Source of the DNA: Clostridia bacterium UC5.1-1E11 | Lineage (GTDB): Bacteria; Bacillota; Clostridia; Oscillospirales; Acutalibacteraceae | Length of the DNA: 64,000 nt | NCBI GenBank assembly: GCA_001305115.1 | Contig: BCAA01000013.1 | Location: 1-64,000 of the forward strand | Direction: 5' to 3' | In this document: positions 42,433 through 52,317 of the stretch, one piece after another | Numbering within the stretch: position 1 is the first letter of the stretch | Layout of the letters: each line of letters opens with the position of its first letter | Notes under the pieces: model-generated | Database searches by the model: none | The model's input: the letters and a program-made list of their open reading frames with translations, nothing else | Told to the model about the DNA's origin: nothing | Position numbers and translations under genes: made by a program

Positions 42433-44125
42433 AACAAAATGTTATCTCTACACACGGGTATCTACATCCATGCAGGTGGACGGATATAGTCTGGATGCTC
42501 AGCGAGACAAGCTGCGGAAATACGCTGAATACGAAGATATGGTAGTGGCCGGTGAATATTCTGACGAAGGCTTTTCCGGCAAGAATATTCAGGGCAGACA
42601 TGAATTTCAGCGGATGCTGCAAGACATTCAGGACTGCAAAGACGGCGTGGAATATGTGCTGGTATTCAAGCTGTCCCGGTTCGGCAGGAATGCCGCTGAT
42701 GTGCTGAATTCCTTGCAGCTGATGCAGGATTTCGGCGTCAATCTGATTTGTGTGGAAGACGGCATTGACAGTTCCAAAGATTCCGGCAAGCTGATGATTT
42801 CTGTCCTTTCTGCGGTGGCAGAGATTGAGCGTGAGAATATCCGGACACAGACGATGGCTGGACGAGAGCAGAAAGCCCGTGAGGGAAAATGGAATGGCGG
42901 CTTTGCTCCTTATGGATACCGCCTTGAAAAAGGCGAATTACTGATTGCCGAGGATGAAGTGGATGTGATCCGTACTATCTTTGACCGTTATATTCACACC
43001 AACGATGGTGTCAGCGGCGTGGCGAAATATCTGAACCGGCAGGGCTTTGTGAAGAAGTTGCGGCAGAACGGCACCATTCCTGGTTTTTCTGCCAGCTTTG
43101 TGAAAAGTATCATTGATAATCCGGTATATATGGGGAAAATTGCCTATGGCAGACGCCGGACAGAGAAGAAGATCGGCACACGGAATGAGATGCACGTGGT
43201 TGAGCAATCGGAGTTCCCTGTGTACGAGGGGAAGCATGAGGCTATCATTTCAGAAGAAGATTGGAACCTCGCGCAGGAAAAACGGAAAATCAATGCTTAC
43301 CGGCGTGAGAAAGTCAATGACCCTACCCACGCACATATCTTGTCCGGTATTCTGAAATGCCCCTGCTGCGGCAAAAGCCTGTACGGGAATATTGCGAAAG
43401 CCCACAGTAAGGACAAAAAGACCCGCTATTACTATTACTGCAAGAATACCGTTACACCGACTGGTCATGAGTGCACTTTCCGGCTGAACATTGAACAGAC
43501 AGAGATGAACCGCATGGTAGCGTCAATTATCTCCGCTATGGTCAGCGACCCACGGTTTGCGAATGCAATCAAGGCGAAAATTGGCTCCGCTGTCGATACG
43601 AACGATTTGGAGAAGCAGCTGGAAGCATTGCAAGCGCAGCTTCGGCAGACGTTAGGCACAAAAGCCCGCCTGGAACGGCAGATGGACGGTTTGGATGTGA
43701 ATGACCCGTATTATGACCGGAAAATTTCTGATTTGCAGCGTCGCTATGACGAGCAATATGGTAGAATAGATGAGATCGAAGTCCAGATTGACGATGTGCA
43801 AAGCCAGATACGGAATATCCGACAGGAGAAAATTTCTGGCGACAACATTTACCGCCTGCTGCTTGCGTTTGATCAGGTCTATGAAGCCGCCTCCGAGGTG
43901 GAGCGGAAGGAGTTCATGCGGGCGTTCATTGAGCGGATCGAATTGTTCCCGGAAAAGCAGCTGGACGGTAACTGGATCAGGAAGATCATCTTCAACTTCC
44001 CTGTTCCTGTAAATGGGACGGAAGTGAAAGAATTGCCCTTGGAAAATGAAACAATGGTCGAGACGGTATGTTTATTATCCAAGCGGAGCACAGATGAACC
44101 TATCGGTAATTTCCCGTTTCATTGA
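42419..44125 (+). CDS. Large serine recombinase (IME integrase) with a tail borrowed from rlmD
   Basis: 568 residues. Resolvase domain with catalytic Ser15 in YLYTRVSTSMQ, then LVFKLSRFGRNAADVL and ERENIRTQTMAGREQKAREGKWNGG; a Recombinase domain; a zinc ribbon (CPCCGKSLYG, YYYCKN, HECTFR); a coiled coil (about 395-475); and a C-terminal segment. The last 20-odd codons from VETV onward (CLLSKRSTDEPIGNFPFH) lie outside attR and are the displaced host rlmD end. SD AAAGGAG lies before ATG 42419. In the circular form the ORF would instead read into the GEIDSKK domain. Confidence 0.93.
   Translation: MKKTKTKCYLYTRVSTSMQVDGYSLDAQRDKLRKYAEYEDMVVAGEYSDEGFSGKNIQGRHEFQRMLQDIQDCKDGVEYVLVFKLSRFGRNAADVLNSLQLMQDFGVNLICVEDGIDSSKDSGKLMISVLSAVAEIERENIRTQTMAGREQKAREGKWNGGFAPYGYRLEKGELLIAEDEVDVIRTIFDRYIHTNDGVSGVAKYLNRQGFVKKLRQNGTIPGFSASFVKSIIDNPVYMGKIAYGRRRTEKKIGTRNEMHVVEQSEFPVYEGKHEAIISEEDWNLAQEKRKINAYRREKVNDPTHAHILSGILKCPCCGKSLYGNIAKAHSKDKKTRYYYYCKNTVTPTGHECTFRLNIEQTEMNRMVASIISAMVSDPRFANAIKAKIGSAVDTNDLEKQLEALQAQLRQTLGTKARLERQMDGLDVNDPYYDRKISDLQRRYDEQYGRIDEIEVQIDDVQSQIRNIRQEKISGDNIYRLLLAFDQVYEAASEVERKEFMRAFIERIELFPEKQLDGNWIRKIIFNFPVPVNGTEVKELPLENETMVETVCLLSKRSTDEPIGNFPFH
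44057..44067 (+). other. attR core
   Basis: GTCGAGACGGT, identical to attL, within recombinase codons V-E-T-V. To the right lies the original rlmD 3' end, through the stop at 44125. Confidence 0.8.
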
Positions 44126-44392
44126 CCGATGGCTCTTTCTATCTCAGAACAGATGAGTTTTTGTATAAATGATTCTGTTCACCAGCATCCTTGAAAATAC
44201 CATTCCAACGAACTTAAGTATTCCAATATTTCTTACGTAATAGAAAAGGTCTTTTTCTTTTTAATTGACACGATCTTTGCCGGCAAGTCCTTTAAAAGCG
44301 ATTGTTGGCTTTTGCCAATAAGAAAACCATTCATGATCACATATAGAATCCTTCGAATACACCGGAAAATAAACAACAATTTTTATGAGACA

Positions 44393-44430
44393 AAAACACC
44401 GCACCAGGAAAATCTCTGGTGCGGTGTTTT
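44393..44430 (-). terminator. Terminator of the LysR gene
   Basis: AAAACACCGCACCAG/CTGGTGCGGTGTTTT, 15-bp stem with an 8-nt loop, ending at the LysR stop; T4 on the minus strand. Confidence 0.85.
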
Positions 44431-45323
44431 CAATTTTGTCGGTCCGTTGTACGTATCGTTTGTTGTAAACTATCTAGAAACAACTCTGCTGCTTTAGTAA
44501 ATACTTGATATTTTTTCCAAACCACACACAACCCTGCCTGAAGAGTTGGCGCTAGAGGCCTAAAACAAAGATTGCTTCCATTGGTATTGATAATTCGATC
44601 CAGAGTAATGGCATAACCGATTCCCTCATCTACCAAAATAGAGCCATTATATAGCAAACTATATGTTGCTACGATATGAAGATCTGCTTCACTGCGATTC
44701 AGCCACATAAGCAAAGCACTCCCTTCACGATGCTGGCGAGATAGAATCAAGGGTTTATCCCATAAGTCCTCCGGACGGATACATGCTTTCTGTGCCAAAG
44801 CGGCATCTCGTCGCATCAATACACCCCAAGTATCCTTTTCTGGGATCTTTAAATAATTATATTTTGATAAATCCTGAGGGTCAAACAGAACACCAAAATC
44901 AATTAACCCTTTATCCAACTTTTCAACTACATCCGCAGCATCGCCGCTGGCAATATGAAGGCGAACTTCAGGATATTTTCTTTGGAGTTGTTGAGCTGCT
45001 TTTGCGATCACCCGAATGGCATCGGTTTCACCAGCACCAATATAAATGTCCCCTGCCACGGTATCATCACTTAAAGCGATCTCCTGCTCAGTTTTTTTGA
45101 CCAATTCCAGGATTTCCCCTGCTCTCTTCCGTAACAGGACCCCCTCCTCAGTCAATGTGATTTTTCGGTTACCACGGATAAAAAGCTGTTTTCCCAGTTC
45201 TTCCTCCAAGTCTTTCAACTGACGGGACAGGGTTGGCTGTGAAAGATGTAAGAATTCTGCCGCCCCAGAGATACTCTGTTCTCTTGCTACGGCTAGAAAG
45301 TATTGTAATACACGTAATTCCAT
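44430..45323 (-). CDS. LysR-family transcriptional regulator
   Basis: 297 residues. N-terminal HTH MELRVLQYFLAVAREQSISGAAEFLHLSQPTLSRQLKDLEEELGKQLF, then the LysR effector domain (VAGDIYIGAGETDAIRVIAKAA, DFGVLFDP, VDEGIGYAITLD). Divergent from the redox cluster that follows, so the likely activator of the cyclophilin-like lipoprotein, reductase and flavodoxin genes. Effector unknown. Confidence 0.92.
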   Translation of the reverse strand: MELRVLQYFLAVAREQSISGAAEFLHLSQPTLSRQLKDLEEELGKQLFIRGNRKITLTEEGVLLRKRAGEILELVKKTEQEIALSDDTVAGDIYIGAGETDAIRVIAKAAQQLQRKYPEVRLHIASGDAADVVEKLDKGLIDFGVLFDPQDLSKYNYLKIPEKDTWGVLMRRDAALAQKACIRPEDLWDKPLILSRQHREGSALLMWLNRSEADLHIVATYSLLYNGSILVDEGIGYAITLDRIINTNGSNLCFRPLAPTLQAGLCVVWKKYQVFTKAAELFLDSLQQTIRTTDRQN

Positions 45324-45360
45324 AGAATCGCCTCCACAAAGTAATATATCACACTTATCT

Positions 45361-45381
45361 ATAGTTGCAAAGCATAGTTGC
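45361..45381. promoter_or_regulatory. Possible LysR binding site
   Basis: ATAGTTGC repeated with a 13-nt period in the divergent LysR/lipoprotein intergenic region (ATAGTTGCAAAGC then ATAGTTGC). Position-based inference only. Confidence 0.3.
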
Positions 45382-45462
45382 GTATTTGATATAAGTATTT
45401 GCTATCATTCATTTTGAATCGTATACTAAAATCACAAAGGTACATTCCACGAGATGAATGAA

Positions 45463-46054
45463 ATGGAAAAATATTTGTCTTTTTACGGATAATCCTTGAG
45501 GTGGCTTGGCTCTCTGGATGCAACAGGACTCATCGGACAGTGCCACCTGAAATCTCCTCCGGAATAAATCGAGAAGACCTTGCTGATAGGCAAGAAGAAA
45601 TAGAAAAATCAAATGAATCTTCCTGCGTGACAACTACACAGAACGATTTAACCTCGTCAACCCCAGCTATGTTCTCAGAGAGCGAAACCAATTCAAAGGA
45701 GGTATCACAGATGAGAATTCAAGTGCAGAATAGTGAGACGATCCTTGTATACGAATTAAATGACAGTGTTGCTGCAAAGGAACTGTACGAACACCCCCAT
45801 TAACATGGGAAGTCAGCGACTTTAGTACCAATGAAAAAGTCTTCTGCCCTCCAGAGGCGCTGGATGTCTGCGATGCGCCCTTAGCAAATGCGGATACTGG
45901 TAGTTTGTACTATTACGCGCCTTGGAAGGACGTTGTCATGTTTTATGATTATTTTGGTGAGGGCAACCAATTGTACGAACTGGGCCAAGCAATTCCTGGA
46001 AAAGACAGCATCGAAAAATTAGCGGGAGTCATTACAGTCACCGCAGCAGAATGA
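45463..46054 (+). CDS. Cyclophilin-like-fold lipoprotein, two frameshifts
   Basis: About 197 residues when joined. Signal peptide MEKYLSFLRIILEV with lipobox WLSGC, a polar linker, then a cyclophilin-like fold domain (MRIQVQNSETILVYELNDSVAAKELYE, LTWEVSDFSTNEKVFCPPEALD, YYAPWKDVVMFYDYF, LYELGQAIPGKDSIEKLAGVITV). One base is missing in T5 at 45480-45484 and one in C5 at 45794-45798; restoring both gives a continuous family-like sequence. Such domains occur in Firmicutes redox clusters beside flavodoxins and aldo/keto reductases. Role unknown. Confidence 0.75.
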
Positions 46055-46071
46055 TCGAATAGGAGGTCCTT

Positions 46072-46935
<864 letters not shown>

Positions 46936-47122
46936 GATGAGAGGTTATAGAGAAAGGTTTTTATAGAGATCAAAAATCTACACCAAAACGCCCTTCAACA
47001 CAGACAACCTCAGTCTTTTCTTCTGCTGTCCATGAAGAATTCACGGCGGAAATGAAGCATTAATAAAAATGTCCGTGATGCATGTAGATTCAAACAACTA
47101 CAAATGAGCTTGGAGGCCCTAT

Positions 47123-47992
47123 ATGAGACTCATTGAACACCACACCTTCGATATGGAACGTGCGCTCTATGGCGAAGAACAACTCTATCTGAAAAACTGT
47201 ACATTCGATGGACCTATGGATGGAGAAAGTGCGCTAAAGGAATGCCATGATGTTAAAATTCAAAGTTGCTTTTTCAACCTTCGATATCCATTTTGGCATA
47301 ATCATAACCTTAAAATCCGAGATACCGAGTTGACCTCCTTCTGTCGGGCTGCCCTTTGGTATTCTGACCACATGGAGATTGTAGGATGCAAGTTGCACGG
47401 AATCAAGGCTCTGCGGGAATGCCACGATGTTGTTCTGGCTAACTGCGATATCCTCTCTGCCGAATTTGGATGGTCCGTACAAAATCTTGAAATGCACCAT
47501 TGTACCGTTGCAAGCGAATATTTTATGTTGCGGGCGGAGTCATTGCACTTTTCCGAGGTACAGCTGAAAGGAAAATATGCCTTTCAATACACGCAAAATG
47601 TAATCATCGAAAACAGTATATTGGACACCAAAGACGCCTTCTGGCACTCACAAAATGTAACGATAAAGAACAGCGTGTTAAAAGGTGAATATCTGGCATG
47701 GTATTCCGAAGGTCTTACACTCATCAACTGTAAGATAATAGGTACCCAGCCTTTCTGCTATTGTAAAAAACTGACTCTGGATCATTGTGAGATGTACCAT
47801 ACCGATCTATGTTTTGAAAAATCCGAAGTAAATGCGACTATTATAACACCAGTTGTCAGCATAAAAAATCCATTATCCGGTACAATTTATGTCCCATCTA
47901 TCGGCGAGGTAATCCTAAACGACACATATGCAAAGGGAAATATCGTAGTTTCCTGCGGACAAAAACGCCGAAATAAGCGCTTGAAAAAATAG
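47123..47992 (+). CDS. DUF3737 right-handed beta-helix protein
   Basis: 289 residues of repeating strands (LYLKNCTFDGPMDGESALKECHDVKIQ, FWHNHNLKIRDTEL, ALWYSDHMEIVGCKLHG, FWHSQNVTIKNSVLKGEYLAWYSEGL), the DUF3737 pattern, with a basic C terminus. SD TTGGAGG upstream. A frequent neighbour of AKR, flavodoxin and hydrolase genes in Firmicutes; biochemical role unknown. Confidence 0.88.
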   Translation: MRLIEHHTFDMERALYGEEQLYLKNCTFDGPMDGESALKECHDVKIQSCFFNLRYPFWHNHNLKIRDTELTSFCRAALWYSDHMEIVGCKLHGIKALRECHDVVLANCDILSAEFGWSVQNLEMHHCTVASEYFMLRAESLHFSEVQLKGKYAFQYTQNVIIENSILDTKDAFWHSQNVTIKNSVLKGEYLAWYSEGLTLINCKIIGTQPFCYCKKLTLDHCEMYHTDLCFEKSEVNATIITPVVSIKNPLSGTIYVPSIGEVILNDTYAKGNIVVSCGQKRRNKRLKK

Positions 47993-48007
47993 AAAAGGAG
48001 CATCCGT

Positions 48008-48967
48008 ATGAGCGATTACATCTGTGCACTAAATGAAACGATTAAAAGGGTACATGTCCGTTACCCCAACCGTTATGGATTGATGATTGCGGGTGATTTA
48101 TATTCAGCAAAGTCTCTCGACCAGTCTCACGTGCACCCTGCAGTCATTGTGGGCGCCCCCTATGGCGGTGTGAAGGAACAGGGACCCTGTGTCTACGCCA
48201 ATGAGCTTGCACAACGCGGATACATAGTCCTGACCTTTGATCCCTGCTATATGGGAGAAAGTGAAGGGGAACCACGTCATATTTCCTCGCCAGAACTATT
48301 TACAGAGAATTTTAGCGCCGGTGTGGACTATCTTGGATTGCAACCGTTTGTCGACCGGAAACGCATCGCCGTCCTCGGAATCTGTGGTAGCGGCGGTTTC
48401 GCTTTATCCGCCGCGCAAGTGGATACGCGTATCAAGGCGGTTATCACCGCAAGTCTGTATGATATGAGTGCTGTAGCCAGACTGGGACAATCACCTGAAC
48501 AAATATTAGAGATCAAAAACACACTTGCTGCACAACGGTGGAAGGATGCTGAGAATGGATATACGCCCGAGTATATTCCTACATTCCCGGAAAGGCCGCT
48601 TGACACCGTTCCCGCCGATGTGGATGTGCAAAACGCCGAGTGGTTCCGTTTTTATGCGGTGAAGCGTGGGCATCACGAGCGAGCAAGAGGCGGTTTCACC
48701 ACAACCAGCAACATTCCCTTCCTGAATTATAACTTGCTTTCCCATCTTGACGAGATTTCTCCCCGTCCCATACTCTTCCTCGTCGGAGATCGAGCGCATT
48801 CCAAATCATTCAGCGAAACGGTCTATGCCCAGGCGAAAGAGCCAAAGGAATTATATGTCGTGAGGGACGCCGAACATATCGATCTATACGACCGTATGGA
48901 TCGCATCCCTTTTGATAAAATTGATACATTTTTTGAAAATGGCCTATCAAAAGGAGGGGCTTTATGA
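48008..48967 (+). CDS. Alpha/beta hydrolase (dienelactone-hydrolase-like)
   Basis: 319 residues. Oxyanion region VIVGAPYGGVKEQG, nucleophile elbow GICGSGGFAL (Ser of G-x-C-G-S-G variant), acid and His region ISPRPILFLVGDRAHS and DAEHIDLYDR. 15 nt after the DUF3737 gene with SD AAAAGGAG; overlaps the flavodoxin gene by 4 nt. Substrate unknown. Confidence 0.88.
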   Translation: MSDYICALNETIKRVHVRYPNRYGLMIAGDLYSAKSLDQSHVHPAVIVGAPYGGVKEQGPCVYANELAQRGYIVLTFDPCYMGESEGEPRHISSPELFTENFSAGVDYLGLQPFVDRKRIAVLGICGSGGFALSAAQVDTRIKAVITASLYDMSAVARLGQSPEQILEIKNTLAAQRWKDAENGYTPEYIPTFPERPLDTVPADVDVQNAEWFRFYAVKRGHHERARGGFTTTSNIPFLNYNLLSHLDEISPRPILFLVGDRAHSKSFSETVYAQAKEPKELYVVRDAEHIDLYDRMDRIPFDKIDTFFENGLSKGGAL

Positions 48968-49503
48968 ATAAAAACGTGTTAGTAGTGTCGTCGAGTCTTC
49001 GAAGCCATAGCAATTCCGAGCGCTTAGCGGACGAATTCGTCCGTGGTGTACAGGAAAGTGGAAACTATGCTGAACACATTTCTCTCCGTGATAAAACCAT
49101 TCATTTTTGTAAAGGATGTCTCACCTGCCAGGAATCGCAAAGATGTGTTATCCATGATGATGCAGATATGATTGTGCAAAAAATGCGTACCGCTGATGTT
49201 ATTGTGTTTGCTACCCCTATCTATTACTACGAAATGTCTGGTCAGATGAAAACCCTATTGGACCGCGCCAATCCCCTCTTTTTCTCCAACTACTCCTTCC
49301 GGGATATTTACTTGCTGGCCGCTGCAGCGGAGGAAGACATACATGCTATAGATGGCGCTATTGCTGGGTTACGCGGTTGGATCTCCTGCTTTCCCAAAGC
49401 ACATTTGGCTGGAACTATTTTGGGCAATGGAGTCGATGCAGCAGGGACTATTGAAGGTCACTCCGCTCTACAAGAGGCTTATGAAATGGGGAAAGCGATA
49501 TAA
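48964..49503 (+). CDS. Flavodoxin/NADPH-dependent FMN reductase-family protein
   Basis: 179 residues. FMN-binding loop VSSSLRSHSNSERLADEF, cysteine pair CKGCLTCQESQRCVIHDD typical of iron-sulfur-flavoprotein-like reductases, and FATPIYYYEMSGQMKTLLDR. Cytoplasmic electron-transfer or quinone/azo reductase type. SD AAAGGAGG. Translationally coupled to the hydrolase. Confidence 0.9.
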   Translation: MNKNVLVVSSSLRSHSNSERLADEFVRGVQESGNYAEHISLRDKTIHFCKGCLTCQESQRCVIHDDADMIVQKMRTADVIVFATPIYYYEMSGQMKTLLDRANPLFFSNYSFRDIYLLAAAAEEDIHAIDGAIAGLRGWISCFPKAHLAGTILGNGVDAAGTIEGHSALQEAYEMGKAI

Positions 49504-49522
49504 TTGGGGCAGGAGGCAATAT

Positions 49523-49750
49523 ATGGCAGAAGCATCCGATACATGGGGAATTTTCTACCAAAATTTAATAGACGCTGGGTGCGATCAAGAGATGGTCAGG
49601 CAGTGCGTAATTTTGGCAAAGGCAGCAGAAAAAGCCGATCTTCTCCAGCTCCTCTCCAAACATCGCTCTATTCTATTACGGGCTGTACACGAAAACCAAA
49701 AGCGGATCGACCACCTGGACTTTTTAATTTATCAAATGAGCAAGAGGTGA
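49523..49750 (+). CDS. Small helical hypothetical protein
   Basis: 75 residues (MAEASDTWGIFYQNLIDAGC, MVRQCVILAKAAEKADLLQLLSKH, HLDFLIYQMSKR). Strong AGGAGG upstream, 20 nt after the flavodoxin gene. A recurrent small companion in such redox clusters; no function known. Confidence 0.75.
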   Translation: MAEASDTWGIFYQNLIDAGCDQEMVRQCVILAKAAEKADLLQLLSKHRSILLRAVHENQKRIDHLDFLIYQMSKR

Positions 49751-49756
49751 ATTCTA

Positions 49757-50440
49757 TTGAGATCTATCAAATTTGTCTTCAGTATTGTCTGTAGTCTAGG
49801 TCTGATTTTCATATGTACTGCTTGTGGAATTCATTTAAAGAGCCAAGAACAGGGTGTTGTCACAGGGGTATCCCAAGTAACCTCATCCCATTCACTTTCA
49901 GAAAAAGGACCGGACTCTCCACGAACAGAAACAGATCATGCCATTCCCTCTGATAGAAAAAACAAAGCTCTGGTTGCTTATTTCTCCTGTACAGGTCATA
50001 CCGAGATTTTTGCGAAATATATAGCAGAACTCTTCCCTGCAGATCTATATGAGATTGTTCCCGCAACTCCCTATACAGAGATTGACCTAGATTATAGTAA
50101 TCAAGATAGCCGCACCAGTATAGAGCAAAATGACCCTGCCTCTCGTCCTGAAATTGCAGGAACTGTAGACCAAATGGGTGAATATGACATCATTTTTCTT
50201 GGTTATCCCATCTGGTGGGGGCAAGCCCCTAAAATTATCTATACCTTTTTGGAGAGTTATTCTTTTTCTGGAAAGACCATTGTACCATTTTGTACCTCTG
50301 GAAGCAGCGAAATTGGCTCTAGCGTTGAAAATCTTCACGATCTGGTCTCAGAAGATGTTACATGGTTCTCCGGAACAAGGTTAGACAGCACGATGTCAAA
50401 AGAAGCATTGGCCGAGTGGGTGGACACCCTCGACTGGTGA
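49757..50440 (+). CDS. Flavodoxin lipoprotein
   Basis: 227 residues. Lipoprotein signal peptide (IKFVFSIVCSLGLIFICTAC), a Ser/Pro-rich linker, then a flavodoxin domain (ALVAYFSCTGHTEIFAKYIAEL, DIIFLGYPIWWGQAPKIIYTFLE, GKTIVPFCTSGSSEIGSS). TTG 49757 follows GAGGTG. Membrane-tethered electron-transfer protein, last gene of the cluster. Confidence 0.88.
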   Translation: MRSIKFVFSIVCSLGLIFICTACGIHLKSQEQGVVTGVSQVTSSHSLSEKGPDSPRTETDHAIPSDRKNKALVAYFSCTGHTEIFAKYIAELFPADLYEIVPATPYTEIDLDYSNQDSRTSIEQNDPASRPEIAGTVDQMGEYDIIFLGYPIWWGQAPKIIYTFLESYSFSGKTIVPFCTSGSSEIGSSVENLHDLVSEDVTWFSGTRLDSTMSKEALAEWVDTLDW

Positions 50441-51185
50441 AGAAAAAAAGCATCGGCAATCCCTCTTATAAAATGCAGCCGACGACCATCCAAAATTCGT
50501 GGCGTTGAGCCGGTCTCCCGTTTTCGGATTGTAGTTTTCGTTAATCGGCTCACCTCCCAGCAGCCCTTTTGCATGGTCAAACAGACGGTAAGCGGATGCA
50601 ACCGCTTCTTCATCTCTGCCGTAATTGTGCATTGCTTCAACGGCAAACATCGCCTGTTCCATCCAGACCGGGCTTCTCCAATAACTGGTTGGGCTGTACT
50701 TTGGATGATCCCTGTCCGCTCACCTGGAAGGACTCCGGATCTCTTGTACCGTTCTCTGGAATGGGGTCATACCGCCCATTGTTGTTGCGGCATATCGTTT
50801 TAAAATGCTCATTATCATCCGATACCTGAATTTCGTATTTTTTAGCCTAAGTGCCCGTACGGCTGAATTCCGATTGTCCTTCCCACAAGATCTCAATTAT
50901 GCTCAAGTCATACACTGCCCCCAGGTCAACGTTCAGCCATGCGTGGTTCATCTGCTCAGAAGTCATTCCTCGCCATTCGTTTGCCCACCTGGTCTCTTCA
51001 TCCCCGTCGATTGCATAGGTAGCAACACGATGAACTCCATTATCATCCTGTTCACTACTTGCAAAGGTGTTGATTGATTGGATTTGTTTTGGTTCGTTAT
51101 CTGCGACACCGTATGCCTGAATGGATGGAACATACGATGCCATCATTGCAATTGCGGGTAATGTAGATACTTTTTTCCCTTTCAT
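50396..51185 (-). pseudogene. Remnant of a secreted CBM32-glycosidase, internally deleted
   Basis: ATG 51185 with AGGAGG upstream gives a signal peptide and an F5/8-type C (CBM32) domain (INTFASSEQDDNG, RWANEWRGMTSEQMNHAWLNVDLG). A TAG interrupts it near 50850, but the frame continues (KKYEIQVSDDNEHFKTICRN, GTRDPESFQVSGQG). At about 50720 it changes frame into the C-terminal end of a GH63/trehalase-like (alpha/alpha)6 catalytic domain (YSPTSYWRSPVWMEQAMFAV, NENYNPKTGDRLNATNFGWS). Most of the catalytic domain is missing. Confidence 0.8.
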
Positions 51186-51716
51186 CTTGAACAACCTCCT
51201 CCACTTTCTCAAAAATTTATTTGCGACCTTTAATAAAACCTCCTCCCTCTTGCGTTGAATTTTCGTTGGTTACCGCAGAACAAGCATATTACATAATTTT
51301 TATCATCATTAAATTAATATATGGATTCGCTTTATATCACCATTGCAAAATAGTGATATTTCCTATGAATCATGTCGACGTTATTCTATATTAAGCCAAA
51401 GAAAAGTCCATCGAAGAATAACCAAATAAGACATGCAAAATTTCTGGGCGGGTGATACAAATCATTATGTCTGTCCCGCCTCCATCGTGCTCTAGATTGT
51501 GTGATCTCTTCTCAAAGCAAAAACGGAACTTGATGATTGCCACCATTGGATGTATGATAAAAAGGCAAAAGGGCGTCTTGTCTGGAACGTAGCCAACGTT
51601 ATCAGGCTCGTCTATTTCTGAAAAGGCGCTGGAATAGCGTGAAGAAAATATCAATAGAAATATTCTGGTGGGCGGGAATATCTGCCCCTTTCATTTTAGA
51701 AAAGAGGGATTTCACG
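51186..51716. other. Intergenic stretch
   Basis: About 530 nt, AT-rich near 51210-51380. No gene with a ribosome site seen; an 87-codon minus frame (51391-51654) has no recognisable motif. Confidence 0.45.
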
Positions 51717-52216
51717 ATGAATTACAAAGAAGCCGCCACTTATTGGGAACAAAAGGATGCACAGGCCATCCAGATGGAACGGTCATCCCTTCTGAAAAAG
51801 ATGGAAGCTTTTATTTTAGCACATAATACCTGTGCTTTGGCCTGTGGGAACGGCGATTTTGTCCGCTGTACGCCAATTGAGTATACCTATAAAGATCATA
51901 CATTTTGGATGCTCTCTGAAGGCGGCTTAAAATTTCAGGCTTTAGAGGGCAATTCCAATGTTTGTCTTGCGATCTATGATGCCTATGAAGGCTTTGGAAA
52001 GCTTGGTGGTATGCAGGTCACGGGGAAAGCAGAACTTATTGAACCGTGGTCGGCTGAATACCTAGAGTTGCTTGCATTCAAAAAAATCAAAGCAGAAAAC
52101 TTGAAAAAATGCCCCATGTCCTGTACCTCATCAAAATCATTCCTTCCCGCATCGATTTTTTGTGGTCAGGGTTTAAAAAAGAGGGATACGACTCCAGACA
52201 ACACCTCATCTTTTAA
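51717..52216 (+). CDS. Pyridoxamine 5'-phosphate oxidase-fold flavoprotein, frameshifted
   Basis: 166 residues when joined. MNYKEAATYWEQKDAQAIQ, FILAHNTCALACGNGDFVRCTPIEYTYKDHTFWMLSEGGLKFQ and GFGKLGGMQVTGKAELIE are typical of small FMN-binding split-barrel proteins. One base is missing in A6 at 52104-52109; the restored end reads MPHVLYLIKIIPSRIDFLWSG to RQHLIF, as in the family. Function: FMN- or heme-binding redox protein of unknown substrate. Confidence 0.85.
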
Positions 52217-52317
52217 CAGATAACCACAGCTTTAACAATCGTTATATGTTGCCCATCATCTCTATTTAATTTGATAAAGTTGTCGTTTTGCCATCCCATG
52301 GAAAGAAGGTCCCAAAC

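Larger units (their letters stand above)
33709..44067. mobile_element. 10.35-kb integrative mobilizable element in rlmD
   Basis: Bounded by the 11-bp direct repeat GTCGAGACGGT in rlmD (33709-33719) and in the recombinase end (44057-44067). Content: small membrane protein, lipoprotein, HAAS and PadR genes (minus), oriT, sigma-like and XRE genes (minus), CHC2 primase and D5-type helicase, small regulator, MobV relaxase, two small genes, large serine recombinase. It has no type IV secretion genes, so it would be mobilized by a helper rather than self-transfer. rumA/rlmD is an established insertion hotspot for ICE/IME families. Confidence 0.9.

Noticed and set aside
51391-51654. 87-codon minus ORF
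   Set aside because: No ribosome site or known domain; probably chance.
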